This document shows positions 1-6,258 of a DNA stretch of 7,424 bases, piece by piece. The stretch comes from Pseudomonadota bacterium (lineage in GTDB: Bacteria > Myxococcota > Bradymonadia > UBA4248), in NCBI GenBank assembly GCA_017629415.1, contig JAGBXG010000146.1, positions 1 to 7,424 on the forward strand, written 5' to 3'. The position numbers and the translations under genes are program-made. Below the pieces are notes generated by a model, which was not told the DNA's origin, made no database searches, and saw only the letters and a program-made list of their open reading frames with translations. Position 1 is the first letter of the stretch. Every line of letters begins with the position of its first letter.

Positions 1-81
1 AAAATCATTCGGCGTCAGTTTCACCGCCATAAATTTTGTACGTTTCAAGCGCTCAAGCAAGACTTTTGCTGACTCAAAGAC

Positions 82-115
82 TTCAAAAATAAAAAAACGA
101 GCCAATCATGACTCG
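82..115 (-). terminator. Duplicated intrinsic terminator (distal copy)
   Basis: Second copy of the operon terminator, in the next tandem repeat unit. One C next to the T-tract is missing, so the stem is a base pair shorter (CGAGTCA-type arms), but the T-tract is intact. It would act as a back-up terminator for read-through from the proximal copy. Confidence 0.75.
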
Positions 116-202
116 GTTCATAAAATCATTCGGTGTCAGTTTCACCGCCATAAATTTTGTACGTTTCAAGCGCTCAAGCAAGACTTTTGCTGACTCAAAG
201 TC

Positions 203-238
203 TTCAAAAATAAAAAAACCGAGCCAATCATGACTCGG
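203..238 (-). terminator. Intrinsic terminator of the FHA operon (proximal copy)
   Basis: On the minus strand, ten bases after the TGA stop, an 8-bp stem (CCGAGTCA / TGGCTCGG, one G-U pair) with a TGAT loop is followed by seven T, an A and five T. This is a textbook Rho-independent terminator for the two-gene FHA operon. Confidence 0.9.
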
Positions 239-248
239 TTCAGAAAAA

Positions 249-1634
249 TCATTCGGCGTCAGTTTCACCTGACTCCAAACTCTTTAAACGTTGCAAACAT
301 CTTTTTGCTGCTGCATTCTGCTTATTATTCTTATTTTTAGACGTGCGCTCCATAAAAGCCACAGTATCATCAAAACGCGCTTTTTCTGTTTGTTCACTCA
401 GCTCAAGCTCGCTTGTCGCATCACAAAGATCGCTGACACATTCAGCCGTTGTACCTTCATCGCATTTGGAACGCGCATCGTTATAAGCTCTGAGCCGCAA
501 ATCATGCTTTGTTTCCTCAATGCGTTTTTCGGCAACCACACGATTCACGCTCTCGGAATCCACCATCTCAAACAAATCAATCGCCGCTTCAAATTCATCA
601 TTTTCAAGCTTTTTAATACCTTGGTTCAAAAGCTCTTCATTTTTGAATTCAAATTCAACTTTGCTGTTTAAGGCACGCAATTCAGCATTGTTGGGATTTT
701 CCTTAAGCAATTCCGTCACAATATTGCGAGCAGGTTCAAAGTGTTTCTTTTCAAAAAGCACTTCTACATCATGAATACGCTTTTGCAAATCTGCCTTTGC
801 GGTTTCAGCACTGACCACTTCTTGCTTCGCAACAGCCTCATTGTCAGAATCTCCCTGTTTGGCCTTGAAAACAGCAAAACCGATGATGACAATGCAGAGA
901 ACAATAATTGCTCCACCCAAAATGACAACCAACTGGCGATTATCATTGCGTTTTTTGCTTGCATATTGACGAATATCTACGGTTTCGGATGCAGGTACAA
1001 AGACAAACGAGACATTCCCAAAACGAATTTGATCACCTGGATGAAGCTTGCATTCAGAGTTGATTTTTTTGTTATTCACGAATGTGCCATTCGAAGACCC
1101 GAGATCTATAACATGATATGTCAGATTGCTGTTCACAATCCTCGCATGATTTCTCGAAATCGAATTATCCGAAAGTAAGATATAGTTATCTTCTGTTCGG
1201 CCGATCGTATTGTTCTGCTCAGAAAGCATGAAAGCTTCGCCGGCGAATTTATCGCCGACACGAACAATTTTATAGCCGCTCTGATCACTCGAAACAATCT
1301 GAGTCTTCAGAACATCCTGACCAGCATGCATGTCGCTTTGATCTTTATACTCCAAATAAAGCGTATATTCTCCAATTCGAACTTTCGACCCATTTCTGAT
1401 CTCTGTGCGTTCCTTGATGGCCTCGCCATCTACCGTCACTCCGTTGGCACTGGCAAGATCATCAATGTAACACTTGTTATTAGAGACAAAAATACGCGCA
1501 TGCGTACGAGAGACTGTATTGGAAGGCAAAACGACATCATTACCGTCTACACGTCCGATCGTATAACTTCCTTGATCGAACGATATTTCTGCCGCAGATC
1601 GCCCATGACGATCTTCAATAATCAATGTGTACAT
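249..1634 (-). CDS. Membrane protein with two FHA domains and a TPR-like tail
   Basis: The 461-residue protein has two N-terminal FHA domains, modules that bind phosphothreonine peptides. FHA1 (about 2-95) shows the signature G27-R28, S42-R-T-H45 and N64-G65. FHA2 (about 120-213) shows G145-R146, S160-R-N-H163 and N182-G183. A basic stretch (KKRNDNR, 227-233) precedes one membrane segment (about 235-256), which predicts FHA domains in the cytoplasm and the rest in the periplasm. Residues 280-380 are helical and charged and resemble TPR repeats; four cysteines follow (391, 399, 404, 446). The ATG at 1634 lies 11 bases after the upstream stop, with only a weak GGA ribosome site, so translational coupling is likely. 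It probably senses or recruits a Thr-phosphorylated partner to the membrane. The partner kinase is not in the window. Domain calls are firm; the role is inferred. Confidence 0.9.
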   Translation of the reverse strand: MYTLIIEDRHGRSAAEISFDQGSYTIGRVDGNDVVLPSNTVSRTHARIFVSNNKCYIDDLASANGVTVDGEAIKERTEIRNGSKVRIGEYTLYLEYKDQSDMHAGQDVLKTQIVSSDQSGYKIVRVGDKFAGEAFMLSEQNNTIGRTEDNYILLSDNSISRNHARIVNSNLTYHVIDLGSSNGTFVNNKKINSECKLHPGDQIRFGNVSFVFVPASETVDIRQYASKKRNDNRQLVVILGGAIIVLCIVIIGFAVFKAKQGDSDNEAVAKQEVVSAETAKADLQKRIHDVEVLFEKKHFEPARNIVTELLKENPNNAELRALNSKVEFEFKNEELLNQGIKKLENDEFEAAIDLFEMVDSESVNRVVAEKRIEETKHDLRLRAYNDARSKCDEGTTAECVSDLCDATSELELSEQTEKARFDDTVAFMERTSKNKNNKQNAAAKRCLQRLKSLESGETDAE

Positions 1635-1645
1635 ATTTATCCAAA

Positions 1646-4141
1646 TCAGGCGTTAAAGATAGAGGGTTCAAGAGCCATACCGCCACGTTCCAGTTCTTTA
1701 TAGAATTTAGGAATATTCCCTAAAGCCTTGAACTGTCCTTCCCCCATAGCCATATGTCCCATGCCGGTTCCACACCAGGCAAAAATGGGTACCAAACTGC
1801 AGCAGCCGTTGTCATCAGCAACAACCTCAGCAATTTCAACAATGCGGCGACGGGCATCCGTAAAGGCACGAACCGTCACAACAATATCAATATTACCCAC
1901 TAAACTGCGAGCCGATGCATCCGAAGCCACCATGCGTTTAAGCAGGGCAAAACCTTCATCGCCATTAAGTCCGCAAATCGTCGCCATCGAACCTTGAGCT
2001 CCGGCACAAATAGCACCCAAAAATGCACTGGCATCCGCCGGCGTCTGGATCGTATCAACAAGAACACGTTCGGCACGCAAACGGCCTACCTGGCGTACCA
2101 GAGAAGCAAGATCACCATTCTGAACACCTGCATTCTGAGCTTCAAGACTCAACACATAAGGCTGAGGCATAATCAAAACTGCAGAATTTTCAATCGTCAC
2201 AATACGCTCACCATCGGGAATTTCAGCACCAAGTGCATTCAACACACTCGTACGGCCTGAACCCTGTGCACCCACAATAAGCATGTTGCGACGAGCTTTG
2301 ACACAAAGATTCAGGAACTTCGCCATATCGCTCGAAAGTGACTCACGCTGAATCAATGCAGATACTGCATTAAACTCATGACTCGGCTTGCGAACAACAA
2401 TGTTCGTCGAGGCCACTGCCACTGGCGGCAAAATCACCTGAATCTGCGTTCCGTCTTCAAAACGAATTTCAGAAACTGTCGATGTCTGAGGATTAATCCC
2501 TTGATAAGCAAGCAAACGCTGCGAAGCAAGATAAAGTGTGTCTGCACTCGTAAACTGAATACTCGAAATTTCGCGACGACCACGACGTTCACAGACAATT
2601 GTCTCAAAATTATACACCGTGAACGTGCTCACTTCAGGATCATCAATCAAAGAATCTACTGCACCTAAACCACACACTTCCTTAAGAAGGAAATCCATAA
2701 GGCTGTTGATATCCACATTGCCAAGAGATGCACGCGTTTCACTGACACACTGAGAAAGCATATTATAACATGCATCCTGATTATCAGGTTCAGGCGGATA
2801 AGGCTGCGCAAGTATGGCCTGGAAATCATTTTTGGAAAGATAATTATCCATCACGATTCTCGCAGCTTTCATCCACGCATCGCTTTCAGCCGTACGCGCA
2901 TCATCTACAATAATATCTTCAGGAAGTGCCGCTGTACCCACATCTTTGCGTCCAGAATTGGCACGAACACCACCCAATGTTGACTTCACGGCCGGACCAC
3001 GATCCGACTGACCTGCACTGGGCAAACGAAGGGATTTATCAATCACACCCTCATTTTGTTGTGCACGTGCACCCAAAGGCGATACCGCAGGCGAAGAAGT
3101 TGCACTTAAACTGGGCGTCAACCCCGGAGCTTGGGTCAAATTACCCGGACTGCTCAGTGCAGGGCTAGGCGCTCCACTCAAAGAAGGTGCTCCACTCAAA
3201 GAAGGCCCGCCACTCAAAGAAGGCGCTCCACTCAAAGAAGGCCCGCCACTCAAAGAAGGCGCTCCACTCAAACCAGGCCCCGCGCCCAATGAAGGCGCAT
3301 TGCTCATACCAGGACCCGCACTCAAAGAAGGCGCTCCACTCAAAGAAGGCCCACCGCTTAAACCAGGCCCCGCGCCCAATGAAGGCGCATTGCCCATGCC
3401 AGGCCCCGCGCCCAATGAAGGCGCATTGCCCATGCCAGGCCCCGCGCCCAATGAAGGCGGATTACTCATGCCAGGACCCGCGCCCAATGAAGGCGCATTG
3501 CTCATGCCAGGACCCGCAGGTTCCGGCACAGACATGCCGCCCGCAGGCTCACCACCTAAAGGCGCAGAAACACCCCCCATACTCGGAACGGACATATTCG
3601 GACGGGAGAAATTCGGAGCACTGGGAACAGGCGCACCCAAAGATGGAGCATGAGGCGGAGTCATGCCGCCCATACCATGTTCACCTCCCATCGGACTGAC
3701 AGGAGGCATCGCTGCAGCAGATGGCACACCACCAAATGACGGCATGCTCGGAGCACCGCCCATACCCGGAGCACCAGGCATTGCAGGTACACCAGGCATT
3801 GAAGGCGCACCAGACATGACAGGCGCTGCCGGCATCGCTGGCGCACCGCCACCGACCTCACGAACCTCAATCGTAAAATCACCAATAAATACTTTATCCC
3901 CCTCTTGCATCACATGAGGAGTCGTAATTTTGTGACCATTAATAAACGTGCCGTTCGTACTCTTCAAATCAACGAGAATGATCTTACCATCCTTCACCAC
4001 GATACGAGAATGACGCTTAGACACATTCGTCTTCGGCAAAACAACATCATTACCCTTCACACGGCCAATCAATACTTCTGTCTTGTCGAATGTCGTTGTG
4101 GTCGACGGACCGTCCTTCTCCGTGATGGTCACACTAAGCAT
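1646..4141 (-). CDS. FHA domain fused to a degenerate CpaF/TadA-like ATPase
   Basis: The 831-residue protein has an FHA domain (about 2-95; G26-R27, S41-K-R-H44, N63-G64), a low-complexity Gly/Pro/Ser/Ala/Met linker (about 98-360) and a CpaF/TadA-type secretion ATPase domain (about 420-790). In that family the ATPase powers Flp/Tad pilus or type II/IV secretion assembly at the inner membrane. The pre-ATPase region is typical (GLGAVDSLIDDPEVS, 491-505; FEDGTQIQVILPP, 561-573). The nucleotide site is degraded: Walker A is GAQGSGRTS (624-632) with Arg for Lys; the Asp box reads TIENSAVL; Walker B reads RVLVDT where GE is expected; both His-box histidines are replaced (A715, C723). Catalysis is therefore doubtful. 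I chose the ATG at 4141, not the one at 4213, because AAGGAG lies six bases upstream and the FHA fold starts there. First gene of the operon. Confidence 0.9.
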   Translation of the reverse strand: MLSVTITEKDGPSTTTTFDKTEVLIGRVKGNDVVLPKTNVSKRHSRIVVKDGKIILVDLKSTNGTFINGHKITTPHVMQEGDKVFIGDFTIEVREVGGGAPAMPAAPVMSGAPSMPGVPAMPGAPGMGGAPSMPSFGGVPSAAAMPPVSPMGGEHGMGGMTPPHAPSLGAPVPSAPNFSRPNMSVPSMGGVSAPLGGEPAGGMSVPEPAGPGMSNAPSLGAGPGMSNPPSLGAGPGMGNAPSLGAGPGMGNAPSLGAGPGLSGGPSLSGAPSLSAGPGMSNAPSLGAGPGLSGAPSLSGGPSLSGAPSLSGGPSLSGAPSLSGAPSPALSSPGNLTQAPGLTPSLSATSSPAVSPLGARAQQNEGVIDKSLRLPSAGQSDRGPAVKSTLGGVRANSGRKDVGTAALPEDIIVDDARTAESDAWMKAARIVMDNYLSKNDFQAILAQPYPPEPDNQDACYNMLSQCVSETRASLGNVDINSLMDFLLKEVCGLGAVDSLIDDPEVSTFTVYNFETIVCERRGRREISSIQFTSADTLYLASQRLLAYQGINPQTSTVSEIRFEDGTQIQVILPPVAVASTNIVVRKPSHEFNAVSALIQRESLSSDMAKFLNLCVKARRNMLIVGAQGSGRTSVLNALGAEIPDGERIVTIENSAVLIMPQPYVLSLEAQNAGVQNGDLASLVRQVGRLRAERVLVDTIQTPADASAFLGAICAGAQGSMATICGLNGDEGFALLKRMVASDASARSLVGNIDIVVTVRAFTDARRRIVEIAEVVADDNGCCSLVPIFAWCGTGMGHMAMGEGQFKALGNIPKFYKELERGGMALEPSIFNA
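3158..3520 (-). repeat. 36-bp and 18-bp coding repeats in the FHA-ATPase linker
   Basis: This stretch encodes linker residues about 208-328. A 12-residue unit (GPGMGNAPSLGA and variants, 36 bp) recurs, then gives way to a six-residue unit (PSLSGA / PSLSGG, 18 bp). Some neighbouring 36-bp units are identical in DNA, which points to slippage or recombination. The reading frame stays open throughout. The linker is presumably a flexible tether between FHA and ATPase domains and may vary in length between strains. Confidence 0.85.
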
Positions 4142-4145
4142 ATGA

Positions 4146-4151
4146 GACTCC
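4146..4151 (-). promoter_or_regulatory. Shine-Dalgarno site deciding the FHA-ATPase start
   Basis: On the minus strand AAGGAG (positions 4153 to 4148 or within a base) sits about six bases before the ATG at 4141. It supports this start over the in-frame ATG at 4213, whose 24 extra residues do not belong to an FHA fold. Confidence 0.75.
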
Positions 4152-4236
4152 TTAATTATTGAACAAGAGCGACGACAAACAAGCGCCACACTGCTGGAAA
4201 CGAAAATGCGCAAACACGCTCAAAAAACAAATCTAT

Positions 4237-4265
4237 TTTCTACACTCACCATAATAAAGTGTCAA
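4237..4265 (-). promoter_or_regulatory. Promoter of the FHA operon
   Basis: On the minus strand a perfect TTGACA (4265-4260) is followed after 17 bases by TAGAAA (4242-4237, four of six consensus bases). Transcription would begin near 4230, leaving a leader of about 90 bases before the ATG at 4141. This is the best sigma70-type match in the divergent region. Confidence 0.6.
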
Positions 4266-4370
4266 GATTCAGCGTTTTGCATCGCTATCAACACTGCTTT
4301 ATGAAATACATGAAGCCTCTCGTTCGATAAATTTACGCTCATCGAAAACAATTGATGACTGCTCCTCTCC

Positions 4371-4403
4371 TATGATAACACGATGAGAAACTTCCCTTTC
4401 TCA
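4371..4403 (+). promoter_or_regulatory. Possible promoter -10 and 5' hairpin of the lipoprotein gene
   Basis: TATGAT (4371-4376) matches the -10 consensus at five of six positions, but no good -35 lies at the right distance (TTGATG at 4352 is only 13 bases away). A start near 4383 would put a 7-bp hairpin (TGAGAAA, loop CTTCCC, TTTCTCA; 4384-4403) at the very 5' end of the mRNA. The hairpin is seen directly; its function and the promoter are tentative. Confidence 0.3.
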
Positions 4404-4431
4404 CACTCTCTCACCGCAAAGCAAACACACC

Positions 4432-5268
4432 ATGAAATATCATCAGAAATACATCAAACAATGCCTGCTCATCACCATCATACTGTTCTCATCATGGACA
4501 ATACTGGCATGCGCATCCACACAAAATATCCCAGAACCTGATGTTCCTATCGAACAAGCCAGACAAACGCTTAGCCAAATCCAAAGACAAAGTCCCGACA
4601 CGATGAGAATCAATGCCAAAATCGATTATGTCGACGGCATCAATAACAAACGTGTCGTCGGCCAAGATCTCATTCTGTCTGCACAGGCCCCTCTCAACAT
4701 GAGAATCACCCTGTCGGCCTTTGATAAAGCCATGGCCACGCTTGTCACTGATGGCACCGGATTTTCTCTCATGGATGTCTCACAAAATGCTTATGTTACC
4801 GGCATGGCAACCCCCGAAAATATCGCTTCAATTCTGCCTGTTTTCCTCTCCGCCGCCGATCTCTATCGCGTCATCAACGGACAATATCCAACAGATGGCG
4901 TATCAAAAGATTCTTCACAAAATCAACATGTTACATGGGATAACACAGAAGGAGGCTACAAACTCTCCATGCCGCTTGAAAACGGCAACATACAGCATGT
5001 CTTCTACAGCTGGCCTGAAGGCGATATTTTCCTCATCACTGTCACCAACGGGGATCAACTGCTGTACAGATACGAAGCCTCTGACTTCAAAACCTTCGAA
5101 GTCAATGAACAGCAGTGGCGCTATCCTGGACAAATTATTTTCAGGCTCCCCCCCAAAGAAACCGATGTCAGACTGCGTGTTGAAAAACGCGACATCGGCC
5201 TGGAATTTTCTCCTGCTGTTTTCAAACTCATGCCGCCTGCAGGCGCACAAATCATCGTCCTGCCATAA
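4432..5268 (+). CDS. LolA/LolB-like outer-membrane lipoprotein
   Basis: The 278-residue protein starts with a lipoprotein signal peptide: a basic N-terminus (MKYHQKYIK), a hydrophobic core and lipobox I-L-A-C with C27 as the predicted lipidated residue. Residue +2 is Ala, not Asp, so the standard Lol sorting rule predicts the outer membrane. The mature part is beta-rich and resembles the LolA/LolB/DUF4292-like fold: an early helix with QARQTLSQIQ, then the alternating strands typical of lipoprotein carriers, and a closing PPAGAQIIVLP like the ends of several deltaproteobacterial relatives. It may help insert or carry lipoproteins, but I see no residue that proves LolB activity. The ATG at 4432 is the only start between the upstream in-frame stop (4384-4386) and the signal peptide. 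It lacks a clear Shine-Dalgarno sequence. It is a single-gene unit that converges on the tRNA. Confidence 0.8.
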   Translation: MKYHQKYIKQCLLITIILFSSWTILACASTQNIPEPDVPIEQARQTLSQIQRQSPDTMRINAKIDYVDGINNKRVVGQDLILSAQAPLNMRITLSAFDKAMATLVTDGTGFSLMDVSQNAYVTGMATPENIASILPVFLSAADLYRVINGQYPTDGVSKDSSQNQHVTWDNTEGGYKLSMPLENGNIQHVFYSWPEGDIFLITVTNGDQLLYRYEASDFKTFEVNEQQWRYPGQIIFRLPPKETDVRLRVEKRDIGLEFSPAVFKLMPPAGAQIIVLP

Positions 5269-5336
5269 CAGTCTGAATACAGAATCGATATACCCTGAAT
5301 ATGCGGCGATTCACGCCATGATGCACGATATGCAAT

Positions 5337-5377
5337 AAAAAGGCTGGGCGTATTTGCAGCTTGCAAATAGCCCAGCC
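5337..5377 (-). terminator. Long bulged hairpin with T-tract, minus orientation
   Basis: An 8-bp arm pair (GGCTGGGC / GCCCAGCC), one bulged G (5350), then a second 8-bp pair (TATTTGCA / TGCAAATA) around a three-base loop. On the minus strand it is followed by TTTTTATT, so it can terminate minus-strand transcripts, as a distal back-up for the tRNA. No T-tract follows on the plus strand, so it is not a standard terminator for the lipoprotein gene. Confidence 0.7.
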
Positions 5378-5382
5378 CAACT

Positions 5383-5411
5383 GTGCGGCGTATGCACAAG
5401 CATAGCCGCAC
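5383..5411. repeat. Bulged hairpin between the two tRNA-side terminators
   Basis: GTGCGGC, a bulged G (5390), TATGC, loop ACAA, GCATA, GCCGCAC: a perfect 7+5 bp stem with one unpaired G. No T-tract follows on either strand. It has the same plan as the hairpin at 5342-5377: a bulged G between a GGC arm and a TAT arm. Function unknown. Confidence 0.7.
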
Positions 5412-5415
5412 AAAC

Positions 5416-5445
5416 AAAAAAAACCTCTGCATCCATCTGCAGAAG
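5416..5445 (-). terminator. Intrinsic terminator of tRNA-Arg
   Basis: On the minus strand, 17 bases after the tRNA, CTTCTGCA pairs with TGCAGAGG (8 bp, one wobble, six-base loop) and is followed by eight T. It is placed to end the tRNA transcript. Confidence 0.8.
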
Positions 5446-5462
5446 CTTACGAACATTTATCA

Positions 5463-5538
5463 TGACCCTGGCAGGAGTCGAACCTGCGACTTACAGAGAT
5501 TAGGAATCTCCAGCTCTATCCGTCTGAGCTACAGGGCC
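5463..5538 (-). tRNA. tRNA-Arg (anticodon CCT)
   Basis: The cloverleaf is clear on the minus strand. The acceptor stem is GGCCCTG / CAGGGTC with one G-U pair, and the discriminator is A. The D arm is GCTC-AGACGGATA-GAGC. The anticodon arm is GGAGA-TTCCTAA-TCTCT, which gives anticodon CCT for the AGG codon. The T arm is GCAGG-TTCGACT-CCTGC. The CCA end is not encoded and must be added by nucleotidyltransferase. The variable region (GTAAGTC) has seven bases, two more than the usual class I maximum. The gene has its own promoter upstream and a terminator 17 bases downstream. Confidence 0.95.
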
Positions 5539-5552
5539 GCTAAAATCGCGCC

Positions 5553-5582
5553 CTATATGTTACAAATCCCATGGCTTGTCAA
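5553..5582 (-). promoter_or_regulatory. Promoter of tRNA-Arg
   Basis: On the minus strand a perfect TTGACA (5582-5577) is followed after 17-18 bases by CATATA/ATATAG (5559-5553) and a GC-rich discriminator (GGGCGCG), the arrangement typical of stringently controlled stable-RNA promoters. Transcription would begin about eight bases before the tRNA. The promoter lies between the stop of the LITAF-like gene and the tRNA. Confidence 0.6.
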
Positions 5583-5589
5583 TATCGAT

Positions 5590-6192
5590 TCATGCACGAC
5601 GGCCACAGCGCGGACATGTATATACGATCTGTTTTTCACGAAAAATAAGCAAAGGAATGAAACACAGCGGAAAACAGAAAAAAAGAAGCACGCCAAAAAT
5701 GACCCAGCCTAGGGATGAAACTTTATTTTCTTCCTTCATGACAAGCGTGGCATGACAAGCAAGGCATTGAGGCACCAGAGAGGTACTTCTTTTGTCATTT
5801 CGACGCGACTTTTCCATGTATGATTTCATGGCATTTTCACGCCTGTCTGCCTCTGTTTTAGGCTGCTGACGCTTGGCCAGCATATCGAGCACATCACCAG
5901 ACCTGCTTTTGAGCTCTTTATGAAGTTGGCGTGTTCTGCCTGAAAGTGCTTCAAGCTTCTGCTCAATGGCCAACATGCCTTCCGCATGAGAAGCGCCCTG
6001 TTTGGCCATATAAGCATCAATATCCTGAATAATATCTTCAGAAGTTTTGAACTCAGCCTCGGCCACACGGCTCACATATTCATCAAATTCAGAGGTCGAA
6101 TGCAAAACCACGAGTGCAGGCAAAATCGAGTCAAAATCCACGGGCACAAGCAGCCAGTTTTCGATCTGACGAATCGCTTCGGACTGTGTCAT
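5590..6192 (-). CDS. Coiled-coil protein with C-terminal LITAF-like membrane zinc ribbon
   Basis: The 200-residue protein has a charged, helical N-terminal part (about 1-135, likely coiled coil around 65-130) and a distinctive end. Cys143-x-x-Cys146 and Cys193-x-x-Cys196 flank a hydrophobic segment (about 162-184, ending in PLCFIPLLIF). This is the plan of the LITAF domain: two CxxC knuckles form one zinc site, and the hydrophobic stretch between them lies in the membrane face. The Thr after the first knuckle, the Gly-Trp before the hydrophobic core, the Cys-x-x-Pro inside it and the Y-T-C-P-x-C-G at the end all fit. The protein is probably anchored at the cytoplasmic face of the inner membrane. 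The ATG at 6192 has AAGAGG four bases upstream. It lies 66 bases after the kinase gene and may share its transcript. Its cellular role is unknown. Confidence 0.75.
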   Translation of the reverse strand: MTQSEAIRQIENWLLVPVDFDSILPALVVLHSTSEFDEYVSRVAEAEFKTSEDIIQDIDAYMAKQGASHAEGMLAIEQKLEALSGRTRQLHKELKSRSGDVLDMLAKRQQPKTEADRRENAMKSYMEKSRRNDKRSTSLVPQCLACHATLVMKEENKVSSLGWVIFGVLLFFCFPLCFIPLLIFREKQIVYTCPRCGRRA

Positions 6193-6258
6193 GAGACCTC
6201 TTGTTATGAAAATGATTCAAACATCATCGCAGTGAACGAAAAATCTAAATTTGAAGCG

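Larger units (their letters stand above)
1..269. repeat. Tandem 121-123 bp repeat carrying a gene 3' end and terminator
   Basis: Two full copies (1-121 and 122-244) and one partial copy (245-269) begin with the same 25 bases. The partial copy is the last codons and stop of the FHA membrane-protein gene. The two full copies differ at only a few positions (cggcg/cggtg, aaagac/aaagtc, one extra C in the terminator stem, and the bases after ggttca). Each full unit contains, on the minus strand, the gene-end sequence, a hairpin and a T-tract. The periods of 121 and 123 bases are not both multiples of three, so this is not a coding repeat. The array reaches the left edge, so the copy number is unknown. 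The near-identity suggests a recent duplication. Confidence 0.9.

Noticed and set aside
83..268. Small minus-strand open frame inside the tandem repeats
   Set aside because: It only reads through the repeat units and the terminator hairpin. The period changes (121 and 123), and there is no ribosome site or independent sign of coding.
3158..3520. Possible CRISPR array (36-bp repeats)
   Set aside because: The repeats are directly adjacent with no unique spacers, vary in sequence, and lie in an open coding frame.
3187..3699. Repetitive plus-strand open frames opposite the linker
   Set aside because: They are the antisense shadow of the Gly/Pro/Ser repeat-coding region. The minus-strand frame has the FHA and ATPase domains and the ribosome site.
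4142..4213. Longer start for the FHA-ATPase gene (ATG at 4213)
   Set aside because: The extra 24 residues are not FHA-like, and they would overlap the strong AAGGAG site that serves the ATG at 4141. The longer start has no comparable site.
4721..5338. Second plus-strand frame overlapping the lipoprotein gene
   Set aside because: It overlaps the lipoprotein gene in another frame, has no recognisable domain, and runs into the terminator region. The 4432-5268 frame has a clear signal peptide and lipobox.
5342..5377. Terminator for the plus-strand lipoprotein gene
   Set aside because: The hairpin is strong, but no T-tract follows on the plus strand. The T-tract is on the minus side only.
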